Shown here in pieces: positions 27,609 to 36,927 of a DNA stretch of 64,000 bases. Position 1 is the stretch's first letter. Each line of letters begins with the position of its first letter. A model generated the notes under the pieces. That model was not told where the DNA came from and did not search any database. It saw nothing but the letters and a program-made list of their open reading frames with translations. Location: positions 1,550,001 to 1,614,000 of the forward strand of contig NZ_CP031733.1 of assembly GCF_003086355.1 (NCBI RefSeq), in the 5' to 3' direction. Source of the DNA: Streptococcus chenjunshii (GTDB taxonomy: Bacteria > Bacillota > Bacilli > Lactobacillales > Streptococcaceae). Both the position numbers and the translations under genes were made by a program.

Positions 27609-27928
27609 TTTGCTCTTTTCTTCCCCTATCCCCTAATTGATTGTGATGCTTGTGTCTGGCAGCGCTCGTTTTTACCTTTTTACATAATAATTTACCGGAT
27701 CTTTAGTTTTTCGAGAGCCAATGCCCAATCAGCAATTCAGTATTATTATACCGTTAAAATTAGTAAAAGACCACAGCAATAATAGGTTTAATTGCTGCAG
27801 CCTTTTTTATCTTTTACTGCGGTCATTAACCAGTATATTTTTCACCTTTAAATCCTTACTTAAAAAGAGGGGGAGCTCAGACGTCTTTGCTTCCTTCACC
27901 CTTCTTATAAGTAATATGTATGAAGGAT
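27609..27928. other. Intergenic stretch of 320 bases
   Basis: AT-rich. ATTGCTGCAG at 27790-27799 and CTGCGGTC near 27820 could form weak stems, but I see no gene. Confidence 0.35.
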
Positions 27929-28138
27929 TTAGTAATTAGAAACAAACATTTTATTGACAACCTGCCATTTTCCTTGAATTTTCAATAAGTTAAAATAATC
28001 AGTAAATCCATATCCGCTAATACCGTCACTGTCAGCTCGAGCGAAAGCAGCACTTCCAGAAATATCGATATAAGCAATGGCTACAAGGGGGGTCTGATTT
28101 TTCAAAACTATCAACAGCTGAGAATAATGATTCAGCAA
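27929..28138 (-). pseudogene. C-terminal remnant of an NTF2-like protein
   Basis: The frame gives ISGSAAFARADSDGISGYGFTDYFNLLKIQGKWQVVNKMF, the last strands of a SnoaL/lumazine-binding-like domain (usual length 115-130). Only about 60 residues remain, and the ATG at its start lacks a ribosome-binding site. It seems truncated by the rearrangement that also brought the flavin oxidoreductase fragment nearby. Confidence 0.55.
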
Positions 28139-28203
28139 CCAGCCCGCTGGCTAGGTCACTTTTTCATCGATCTGTATATTGTTGCCAGTTCATGAAATAT
28201 CTG

Positions 28204-28416
28204 TCATGTTGCTTTCAGCCCCAAAATAAACATATTAGCTTCCCTTTCGGTCACTTCTTCAAAATCCGAAAAATCATTAAAAAACAAGCGATCGTACCAG
28301 CCTTCCTGTTCAACCCAGCCTTCTTCGACAGTATAAACTTCCGTCATACCGTTAGAATAGCGGACGATTTTGGGGTGTTCGGTTTTGATGAAAAAATATT
28401 TCGTCATCATACCCAA
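28204..28416 (-). CDS. Hypothetical small protein (67-70 aa)
   Basis: A protein-like sequence, acidic and aromatic (MTKYFFIKTEHPKIVRYSNG, DRLFFNDFSDFEEVTEREA), with no membrane segment and no motif I know. Two in-frame ATGs near the 5' end lack a good Shine-Dalgarno, because the upstream bases belong to an oxidoreductase fragment on the other strand. It may be an old gene stripped of its promoter. Confidence 0.45.
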   Translation of the reverse strand: MGMMTKYFFIKTEHPKIVRYSNGMTEVYTVEEGWVEQEGWYDRLFFNDFSDFEEVTEREANMFILGLKAT

Positions 28417-28685
28417 ACACCCGAAGAAGCTGAAAAAGTTATCAAATCGGGTATTGATTTCGTCGCTTTAGGCTGCCAGTTCCTTCGTGAGCCTCGTTGG
28501 GTACAAAAAGTTGAACTAGGACAAGAAGAAAGTATTCGCTATACTATCTCTGATGCTTAATTAGAAGAGCTCGGAATTAATAGTGCCTTCTACAACTTTC
28601 TAAAAATGTTGGGTGCTGACATGAATTTTGTTGGAGAACAGCACAAGGATAATTTCTCAGAAGAACTTGGCTCTATTGAAGGCAA
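28412..28685 (+). pseudogene. C-terminal fragment of an NADH:flavin oxidoreductase (old yellow enzyme family)
   Basis: TPEEAEKVIKSGIDFVALGCQFLREPRWVQKV is the phosphate-binding end of the OYE barrel (normally GRP.I.EP.W). The N-terminal three quarters are missing. A TAA at 28558-28560 is followed in the same frame by 42 more codons (LEELGINSAFYNFLKM...) to a TAG at 28683-28685, which look like the natural continuation, so there is probably also a nonsense mutation. Confidence 0.7.
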
Positions 28686-28747
28686 CTATTAGCAATAACG
28701 AAATAAATAACCTGATTACAAAACAGTATTGTTTCTCATTTCAATCC

Positions 28748-28785
28748 ATAAAGCCCTTGAAATTATTTGATTCCAAGGGCTTTAT
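28748..28785. terminator. Symmetric terminator-like hairpin
   Basis: ATAAAGCCCTTG pairs with CAAGGGCTTTAT around a 14-base loop. It lies between the oxidoreductase remnant and the convergent YjbR gene and could work in both directions, although the T tract is poor. Confidence 0.6.
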
Positions 28786-28843
28786 AGCTTTAAGATACCC
28801 AGCCTTATCAGAGTTCTTTTACTAAGACTGCATTAAAGCTGTT

Positions 28844-29275
28844 TTACTCATTACGTTTTGGTGAATGCTTTCTTTTTAGTAAGGGGGTTTTCTTATTGCT
28901 TGTTTTTGAGCGGGTTATTTGAAAACTCTCATCAAGCCACCGGCATACTTCCTCATAAGGAACCGTACCGTCCAGCAGCATTGACATCCAGTTCCATTTT
29001 TTGCTTGGAAATCCTCGCAGATAGCCCGGCTGCTGCATTAAAAAATCCGCAAAATCGGCATCTTTCGGTTTTACCGAAAGAACGTCTGCAGTCCCTTCTC
29101 CAGCTAGGCCAAAGGCACTGTATTCCTTTGCAATGAATACCGCAAACCATTTACCAGTATCCGTGTGACGTAAAACAGCATAATCTTCTCGACGAAAAGG
29201 AAGCTCCTCGGCCTCCACCTGATACCTTTGCTTAGCATAAGCTTCCAATTTTTCCCGCATTGCCTTTTTGCCCAT
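28844..29275 (-). CDS. MmcQ/YjbR family protein
   Basis: Protein of 143 residues with the CyaY-like/YjbR fold: TGKWFAVFIAKEYSAFGL, then LSVKPKDADFADFLMQQPGYLRGFPSKKWNWMSMLLDGTVP. Members are small, often called DNA-binding proteins on structural grounds; the biochemical role is unproven. The tail after about residue 120 is Lys/Arg-rich. A decayed paralogue occurs at 34803-34920, beside mobile-element debris. Confidence 0.85.
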   Translation of the reverse strand: MGKKAMREKLEAYAKQRYQVEAEELPFRREDYAVLRHTDTGKWFAVFIAKEYSAFGLAGEGTADVLSVKPKDADFADFLMQQPGYLRGFPSKKWNWMSMLLDGTVPYEEVCRWLDESFQITRSKTSNKKTPLLKRKHSPKRNE

Positions 29276-29849
29276 TGCAGCACCTCCTTATTTAACAGCC
29301 AGCTTATCAGAACTTTCTTCCAATCTCATCATCAGCCTCAACTGATACCCCCTTACTTTTTACTGGCGAAACTGCTAAAGCCAAGTTTAGCAGCCAATTA
29401 GTTTTTATCCATTCTGCAATCACTTCACTTAAGTTCTTTCAGTCAAGTTTGATTGCTTTGTAAGAAGGAAAGATTGGTTCATAATCCTCCGTTTCATCAC
29501 TCACTACTCTCTTTACCCATCTATTTCATGACTTTTTCCATGTTTGTCATAAATGTCTCACCTGTATTAGAGCAAGCCCTTGTTCATCGCTGATGTCAAA
29601 ATACTCGAAAAGTCCGCAAAAACAGCACTTTTTTAGCAATAATCCCTTAACCTGTGACAACAATATTACATTCTCCGCATGTGTTGACAGTGCTAGGCTA
29701 TAGAATTATATTCAAGTATTACTAAACAGCTATCTGGTCTTTCGTTGATAATCCTCTCATTTTTTATTAGAAAGCTGAGATGAATATAAAATAGAAGACA
29801 TATCTTTTATCTTCAAACAATCTATAATTGTGACACTGATTATTCTATA
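29276..29849. other. Intergenic stretch of 570 bases
   Basis: No gene with a start codon and ribosome-binding site is visible on either strand. A strong promoter-like pair lies at 29684-29712 on the plus strand. A minus-strand open segment near 29560-29640 (FDISDEQGLALIQVRHL) has no start and may be debris. Confidence 0.4.
29684..29712 (+). promoter_or_regulatory. Orphan strong promoter-like sequence
   Basis: TTGACA (29684-29689), 17 bases, TATATT (29707-29712). It points towards the 3' end of the minus-strand esterase gene, with no plus-strand gene downstream. It may drive an antisense or small RNA, or be left from a deleted gene. Confidence 0.5.
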
Positions 29850-30740
29850 TCAAATAATCCTTTTTAAAAAGCGAGCCATATCTCTCCACGCCGCTTCAGA
29901 TTGTTGTTGATTAAATTCATTAAAACAGTCATGTGTAAAACCATGCCTACAATCTGTATAAACTTTTTTCTGAACCTGTACCCCGGCTTTCTGAAGATTA
30001 TTGTAAAATTCTTCTTCTTCATCAGCTAGCGCATCGTATTCTGCAATGAGAACAAATGTAGGCGGAAACAATTCACCTGGTGCGTTGCAAGGACTAGCCA
30101 GCCACTCTGCTGGATTAGCATCTTTATCAAAATACCAATGATAGTATTGCTGCATACGTGATACAGGTATAGCTTTGTTTGGGTCAATTGCCTTGCGAAA
30201 CTCAGGGTTCTTATCCTGACGTAACACAGCATAGTCAACAATCATACATTTAAAATCAATTGATTCATCACTAGATGCTAGTATTGCTAGTGCTGCAGAC
30301 ATATAACCGCCCGCACTATGTCCCATTACTGACACATTTTTATTACTCAATTGATATTTAGATGAGTCAGCCACCACCTGCTTTAAGAAGCTAAAACTAG
30401 AGGTAATCGGTAGGGGGTACTTATATTCTGGCGCAACAGGATAATCAACATTTATGACTGCAGCTCCAACTTCATCAGCTAGATACTGGCAGTATTTCCC
30501 ATCCTGCTCACAATATGCTAGTACCATCCCGCCGCCATGGAAATTAAATATCATTGGAAGATTATCAGTACCGTTATAATTAGTCGGTCTATAAATATAT
30601 CCATCAACATATCCAGCTTCCTTGGTAAAATAAGAAACTTTCTCAGATTTGCCGGTCAATCTTTCCTGTTTTATCATATCTACATATTTGATTTCTTTAC
30701 CTTTTCGATATTCAAAAATTGTAAGATCTTCCTCTCGCAT
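29850..30740 (-). CDS. Alpha/beta hydrolase, HSL-type esterase
   Basis: Cytoplasmic esterase of 296 residues. The oxyanion motif HGGG is at 68-71, nucleophile motif GHSAGG at 140-145 (Ser142), and acid and histidine of the triad are probably in IAEYDALAD and DCRHGFTH. No signal peptide. It is the last gene of a PTS-esterase-esterase unit and begins 1 base after the stop of the upstream hydrolase. It probably removes acyl groups from an imported sugar derivative; that is inference from context. Confidence 0.88.
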   Translation of the reverse strand: MREEDLTIFEYRKGKEIKYVDMIKQERLTGKSEKVSYFTKEAGYVDGYIYRPTNYNGTDNLPMIFNFHGGGMVLAYCEQDGKYCQYLADEVGAAVINVDYPVAPEYKYPLPITSSFSFLKQVVADSSKYQLSNKNVSVMGHSAGGYMSAALAILASSDESIDFKCMIVDYAVLRQDKNPEFRKAIDPNKAIPVSRMQQYYHWYFDKDANPAEWLASPCNAPGELFPPTFVLIAEYDALADEEEEFYNNLQKAGVQVQKKVYTDCRHGFTHDCFNEFNQQQSEAAWRDMARFLKRII

Positions 30741-30741
30741 A

Positions 30742-31644
30742 TTATTTTAGTTCCTTTCTAATATAATCGAGCCAATTATAAACTAATGGAAGCCATAAAG
30801 CAATTCGGCTATTAATCTCTGAGTTATTTTTAGCATACAGTTTATTACTGGTAGATAATCCGTGCTGACCGCCACTAAAAAGATGATACTCAGCTTCAAC
30901 ACCACATCTATGCACTTCTGAAATAAAATCTGTCGTCATTCTTGCAGATGTTACCTCATCCCCAGTAGTATGCCAAGCAAAAATTGGAGAGGTATCTTTA
31001 GAAATATATCGAATAAGCTCGAGTTCTTTCTTTTCACTAGTCGTAGGCTCTGTATGCCCGTATAGACATAATTCCATCAATTCTGACTGTTTTCGAAGTT
31101 CAATTTTCGGGTGTTCTAATAAGGGTCCTTCTAACATTGGATAGCCTAAAATACAACCTGTTAATTTTAATTCATCGCCATTTGGTGTAAACGACAATTT
31201 CTCAGTAAAATAAGAATCATTCCACCTCGTCGCAACAGTACCGACAATATGCCCTCCTGCAGAAAAACCTGTTGCAAAAATGGCATTAATATCTATATTC
31301 CACACCTCAGCATTTTCTCGAATAAGATGTACTGTTTCCAGCAACTGCACGATTTGCTTTGGATAATAGGCATTCTCATCAATGTGGGGACAATCGCTTA
31401 TCAAGCTTTCTCTATCTTTTAGAAAAGTAGAATATCTCAGCACAAAGCATGAGTAACCCTGTGAAAGAAATTGAGAGGCGACGGCCTCTCCTTCCTTAAT
31501 TGCTGAGATAAGATATGCTCCTCCTGGACAAATAATCATAGCTGGACGCTTTTTGTGAACATTATATGAAATATCTGAATCAAGTGAGTAAACTTCAATA
31601 TATGCTGTCTTACTTTCGTTTAAATATACCTTATCATGAATCAT
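30742..31644 (-). CDS. Alpha/beta hydrolase, acetylxylan/feruloyl esterase-like (BD-FAE type)
   Basis: Cytoplasmic protein of 300 residues. Oxyanion loop CPGGAY (39-44), nucleophile GFSAGG (126-131, Ser128), acid in TTGDEVTSA and histidine in SGGQHGLS. The layout matches bacterial esterases that deacetylate xylo- or other oligosaccharides. It lies 4 bases downstream of the PTS gene. Two different esterases next to one sugar permease suggest that the substrate is acylated and stripped after entry. Confidence 0.86.
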   Translation of the reverse strand: MIHDKVYLNESKTAYIEVYSLDSDISYNVHKKRPAMIICPGGAYLISAIKEGEAVASQFLSQGYSCFVLRYSTFLKDRESLISDCPHIDENAYYPKQIVQLLETVHLIRENAEVWNIDINAIFATGFSAGGHIVGTVATRWNDSYFTEKLSFTPNGDELKLTGCILGYPMLEGPLLEHPKIELRKQSELMELCLYGHTEPTTSEKKELELIRYISKDTSPIFAWHTTGDEVTSARMTTDFISEVHRCGVEAEYHLFSGGQHGLSTSNKLYAKNNSEINSRIALWLPLVYNWLDYIRKELK

Positions 31645-31648
31645 TATG

Positions 31649-33058
31649 TTAACCTCTTACAGCTGGCTCATCCTTATCAAAGCCAAATAAATAGGTTACA
31701 AGGGCCGCGACAATAAGTGCAATGACAGATGCAATTGTACCATTAACGATATTAGTTGTTGAGCGCCCAAGGAAAGCAAATAGTGCCGTAACACTTGAAG
31801 AAGGAACCAGTGTCGCTGATACGACATTCGTAAGACCCCCATACAGTCCTCCAACAAAACCACCAGCCATTAAACCGTAAAATGGTTTTTTATATTTTGT
31901 ACAAATACCATAAATAGTTGGTTCGGATGTGCCAGCTATTAATGCAGTTAAAGCGTAACCTGCGGCTAATGATTTTTCATCTTTATCTTTCAAACGGAAG
32001 AATGCACCTATACCAACACCCATTACAGAGAAGCTTGCATAGCACAATGCTGGTGCAGAAAATCCATCCCAACCTTGAGTTGCAAAAATCTGGAAGAGTG
32101 TCACAATCAATACCATATGCATCCCCGTCATAACTAAAATGGGGTACAATGCTGCAATTATAGCAATGCCAAGGAAGCTAATGTAGCCATCGAGTGCTAA
32201 TAGCCCGTTTACGACATAATTACCAATGAAGGCACCTGCAGGAGCAAGCAAACATAAAGACAGAGGAACCATGACGAGTAACGTAAACGCTGGTGCAAAC
32301 ACGCTTCGGATCGATTGAGGAATATGAGTGTTAAAGAAGCGTTCCACATAGCTCATTGCCCAAACTGAAAGAATAGCTGGAAGAATAGAACTTGAATAGT
32401 TAGATAGATACATTGGTATTCCAAAAACATCAAATGGCTTACCTTCAGTAACAATACCAATTAAAGTTGGATGAATAAGCACTGCCCCCATCAAAATACC
32501 AAGAACAGGCGTGACATTAAATTTTTTGGCTGCTGTGTAACCAACAATTACAGGAAAGAAATAAAAACCGGCATCACCTACAAAAGTGAGAAGGGTATAG
32601 ATATGACTATCAGCTGCTAAAACCTTCAGCATATCCGGCCCCAAAATAGCTGCGACCATCTTGAAAAAAGCACAAGCTACAATCGCTGGAATGACTGGGC
32701 CCATTGTCCCTGATATTGCATCTAAAATGCCACTGCCGATAGATTTTAAAGTGATTTTTCTATCTAAGTTCTCATCTACATAGTAGTCCTCTTTCTTTTG
32801 ATTTCCCAAATTCAATTCTTTAGAAATTTCAGCAAAAACTTTTTCAACATCTGTACCTATGATGACTTGAAATTGCTCTCCAACCTTCATTGCTCCAAGA
32901 ACACCAGGTATAGCCTTTACTTTTTCAACATCAATATGAGTATCAAAAAAATTAAATCTAAGGCGTGTCGCACAGTGTAAAACTTGCTTAATATTATTTT
33001 CCCCTCCAACTGCTTCAATAACTTGTTTAGCTAAAGCATTATAATTTTTATCAGCCAT
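31649..33058 (-). CDS. PTS EIIBC component, beta-glucoside/sucrose class
   Basis: Sugar permease of the phosphotransferase system, 469 residues. The IIB domain (1-90) has the phosphorylated cysteine at 29 (VLHCATRLRF). The IIC domain (about 105-460) has around ten helices and the GTSEPTIYGI motif. There is no fused IIA domain, so a IIA from another operon must donate phosphate. It is first in the operon with two esterases and near a LacI regulator. The substrate is unknown; an acylated glucoside or disaccharide is a reasonable guess. Confidence 0.9.
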   Translation of the reverse strand: MADKNYNALAKQVIEAVGGENNIKQVLHCATRLRFNFFDTHIDVEKVKAIPGVLGAMKVGEQFQVIIGTDVEKVFAEISKELNLGNQKKEDYYVDENLDRKITLKSIGSGILDAISGTMGPVIPAIVACAFFKMVAAILGPDMLKVLAADSHIYTLLTFVGDAGFYFFPVIVGYTAAKKFNVTPVLGILMGAVLIHPTLIGIVTEGKPFDVFGIPMYLSNYSSSILPAILSVWAMSYVERFFNTHIPQSIRSVFAPAFTLLVMVPLSLCLLAPAGAFIGNYVVNGLLALDGYISFLGIAIIAALYPILVMTGMHMVLIVTLFQIFATQGWDGFSAPALCYASFSVMGVGIGAFFRLKDKDEKSLAAGYALTALIAGTSEPTIYGICTKYKKPFYGLMAGGFVGGLYGGLTNVVSATLVPSSSVTALFAFLGRSTTNIVNGTIASVIALIVAALVTYLFGFDKDEPAVRG

Positions 33059-33081
33059 AACTTTTCTCCTTTTTTTGAACT

Positions 33082-33129
33082 TGATACCGTTTACATTTAT
33101 ATAATAAACATTTTTACTTTATAAGTCAA
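33082..33129 (-). promoter_or_regulatory. Promoter and cre-like operator of the PTS-esterase operon
   Basis: On the minus strand, TTGACT (33129-33124), 17 bases, TATTAT (33106-33101). TGATACCGTTTACA at 33082-33095 (plus strand) fits the catabolite-repression consensus TGWNANCGNTNWCA at every position and lies between -10 and the start codon, where CcpA would block elongation. The local LacI-type regulator may use the same GTAAAC-containing site. Confidence 0.8.
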
Positions 33130-33179
33130 CAAGTTTACTATAAATTCTAAAAAAAAATAGAACTCCTTTTATGGTAGTT

Positions 33180-34151
33180 CTAAGTTGTTCTATTTTGCTC
33201 TATCGATACAGGTACAATACTCTCGCTTTCAGAGGTCTTTTGCCCGCCTTCAATTATTTCAACTAATTGAGCAACGGCTATTTGTGCAATTTGCTCAGTA
33301 TTTTCTTTAATGAAAGAGAGTTTTGGGCAGGTATATTCACTTAAATTATCATTACCATAGCCAATAATCTTTATCTTCGAAGGCACATCAATGCCTAAAT
33401 CAGATGCGACTTGTAAACATTTCGTTGCTAAAGAATAAGATTCAGCAAATAAGCCATCTGCATCTGGATTTTCAATAAACATTTGTGATATCACACTGGG
33501 TATATTCTTTTTCCTTTCACTGAAACCAGTAAAGTACTCAGCTACCCCTACGCCAAGTTCCTTTGCGGTCTCCTCAAACCCTTTGTAACGTTCGTCTTTG
33601 TTCTTACCTACTTGATATCCAGAAATATATAATAAGTTTCTGCACCCTTTACTAAATAAATGCTTAGCTGCGAGAACACCGGCCATGTAGTTATCAGATC
33701 TCACGACTGGAATTTTTTTATTTAATTGATAGCCAATTGTAACCACTGGAAGTGAAGCATCTATAACGACATCACTGGTGAAACTGCCATAAATAATCCC
33801 ATTTATTTTTCTAGCTTTCAAATGATCTAATAAAACTTCTTCTTTTTCACTATCAAACAGCGAACTGCAGATCATCAAACTATAACCGTAACTATAGGCT
33901 GCAGCTTCAAGATACGATGCCAATATACTGTAATAGGCAATATTAGAAAGAGGGAGCACTGCAGCAATAATCTTAAAATCTAACTCTTCAAACGCCTGTA
34001 AATCGGCAGGAAGTGTATAGCCTAGATTTTTTGCTGTTTGATGTACCTTTTGGATGGTCTCTTTAGAAAAAGAACCTTTTTTATTTAAAATCCTCGAGAC
34101 TGCTGCTTTTGAAATCCCCACTTCATCTGCGATATCCTGAATGGTTGCCAT
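33180..34151 (-). CDS. LacI-family repressor of the sugar island
   Basis: Protein of 323 residues. N-terminal helix-turn-helix and hinge (ATIQDIADEVGISKAAVSRILNKKGSFS) precede a periplasmic-binding-protein-like sensor domain (about 60-323). It probably represses the PTS-esterase operon 120 bases downstream and its own gene, with an imported sugar phosphate as inducer. AAGGAG lies 9 bases before the ATG. TTGTTTAC occurs twice in tandem in its leader (34163-34180), a plausible operator. Confidence 0.9.
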   Translation of the reverse strand: MATIQDIADEVGISKAAVSRILNKKGSFSKETIQKVHQTAKNLGYTLPADLQAFEELDFKIIAAVLPLSNIAYYSILASYLEAAAYSYGYSLMICSSLFDSEKEEVLLDHLKARKINGIIYGSFTSDVVIDASLPVVTIGYQLNKKIPVVRSDNYMAGVLAAKHLFSKGCRNLLYISGYQVGKNKDERYKGFEETAKELGVGVAEYFTGFSERKKNIPSVISQMFIENPDADGLFAESYSLATKCLQVASDLGIDVPSKIKIIGYGNDNLSEYTCPKLSFIKENTEQIAQIAVAQLVEIIEGGQKTSESESIVPVSIEQNRTT

Positions 34152-34160
34152 AGGGTAGCT

Positions 34161-34190
34161 CCTTGTTTACCGTTGTTTACTTAAGTATAC
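34161..34190 (-). promoter_or_regulatory. Leader of the LacI-type gene with repeated GTAAAC motif
   Basis: Minus strand: -10-like TATACT then TTAAGTAAACAACGGTAAAC before AAGGAG. The two GTAAAC motifs resemble the GTAAACGG in the PTS leader, which would fit shared control and autoregulation. No clear -35 is seen. Confidence 0.5.
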
Positions 34191-34284
34191 TATATTTTTA
34201 AAAGATAATAAACTAAAACTTGCCCGTGACTAAAATATCATGTTAAATTGATATTATTGGACGTTTAGCGATATGTTATCCGAT

Positions 34285-34767
34285 TAGAGAACACCGGCCA
34301 TGTCTGCAGAACCCGGACAGTCAATGAGGAATGCAGGGGGTGATCATTCAGGCCATCAACCAGGTACTCTGTCAAAAAGACGATTTCCTGCAACCCCTTC
34401 AAACCAACATCGTCACGGTGAGCAAACAAGGAGATACTCTATCGCCGGAGATCATCGATGAGCGCCTCCGGGAGTTGCAGAAGAAGCTCGTGAAGAAGGC
34501 CAACCAAAAGGCTGACTACGACACCATCACGGATGAGTTTCTCCGGCTCCGGGACATGCAAAAGCTGACCGAAGCAAACAGCGTTGCCCGGGATAAGCAG
34601 ATACGGCTGATTCGAAACCTTCAGGACTTTAACCCGGCAAGCAACTCATTATCATCACAACGTTTGATAAGACGCTGGTCAGCCGCCTGATTGAGAAGAT
34701 CACAGTATTTGAGGATCACTTCACCGTAGTATTCAAATCCGGAATCCCAATCGACATCGAAGCATAA
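34285..34767 (+). pseudogene. C-terminal remnant of a large serine recombinase
   Basis: Three frames together give CRTRTVNEE, MQGVIIQAINQVLCQKDDFL...LRELQKKLVKKANQK, and LIEKITVFEDHFTVVFKSG. This is the coiled-coil and C-terminal segment of Tn-type serine site-specific recombinases. The catalytic N-terminal domain is absent and at least two frameshifts are present, near 34330 and 34650. Its higher GC relative to the AT-rich sugar island suggests a separate, older mobile element. Confidence 0.8.
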
Positions 34768-34802
34768 AGTAAGAGAACCTTGCTTTATTTATTGGACACC
34801 TC

Positions 34803-34920
34803 AGACTTGACACATAGAATCTTTGTCTCTCCTTCGCCGTCCAGAGCGAGGGAACTCCGCTCTTTCACGATGAACACTGCAAACCACTTGCCGGTATCCT
34901 CGCGGCTGACTGCCCAACCG
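34803..34920 (-). pseudogene. Remnant of a second YjbR/MmcQ gene
   Basis: Minus-strand translation gives GWAVSREDTGKWFAVFIVKE and then LALDGEGETKILCVKSEVS, closely matching residues 35-75 of the intact YjbR protein at 28844-29275. Both ends are missing. It is joined directly to a toxin fragment, so a recombination junction lies near 34920. Confidence 0.75.
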
Positions 34921-35242
34921 CCTTGCTGAAAGCCTTAGCTCCGCTCAGAAAACTCTTTGAGCCCTTAGCCGCCTGAAATCCTGCCTTGATTTCCCCAGCT
35001 CCAATCAGCCAGCTCGCTACCTCAAAAACCACACCTCCTGACTGATACCAGGGGTCTTCCTTAAAGTTCTGCCATGCTTCAGCGGCGCCTGTCTTAATGG
35101 ACGCCCAAGCTGCCGAACGCGTCTGCTTATCCGTAAAAAGAGCCTTCCCGTAAGAAAAGGCATTGCCCATTGACTGCAGCCCTCCTTCAACATCCGCTAC
35201 TACCCAGGCTGGCACAGCGTCGCTGCCTAAATAACGAACCAT
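34921..35242 (-). pseudogene. Internal fragment of a polymorphic (LXG/T7SS-type) toxin
   Basis: Translation shows VADVEGGLQSMGNAFSYGKA, NFKEDPWYQSGGVVFEVASW, then LIGAGEIKAGFQAAKGSKSF. This alanine/glycine-rich segment resembles the pre-toxin region before the C-terminal toxin domain in LXG-type secreted effectors. Neither the N-terminal export domain nor a toxin domain remains; the frame runs into the YjbR remnant. No immunity gene is recognisable beside it. Confidence 0.55.
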
Positions 35243-35486
35243 ATCTATTTCATAAGAGTACTTTTATAAATTTGTCAATGAGAGCTTATTGGGATGTTAG
35301 AAGTTATTTTGTCTCAGCTTTTGTCTTAGAAAATCAACATTTTTGAATTTTTTCTCTATATACTTTTTAACGATTCAGACAGATAGAATAAAAATGAAAA
35401 ATAAATTAAGATTTTTACTGTTTACTATAACATAAGGGAAGTGTAGCAATATCAAGGCTTTTACTATCCCTTTTGTTCAAAGGGTT

Positions 35487-36860
<1,374 letters not shown>

Positions 36861-36877
36861 CTATGCTAACAAAAAAA

Positions 36878-36915
36878 TAAGGAGCAGCCCAGCTTAGCCG
36901 AGATGGCTCCTCCTT
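36878..36915 (-). terminator. Terminator after the LCP-family gene
   Basis: Minus strand: AAGGAGGAGCC...GGCTGCTCCTT followed by ATTTTTTT. It ends the aroA-aroK-pheA-LCP operon. Confidence 0.8.
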
Positions 36916-36927
36916 GTCCTTTTTACT

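Noticed and set aside
34922..35242. Intact toxin or toxin-immunity system
   Set aside because: Only the pre-toxin segment remains; there is no toxin domain, export domain or immunity gene.
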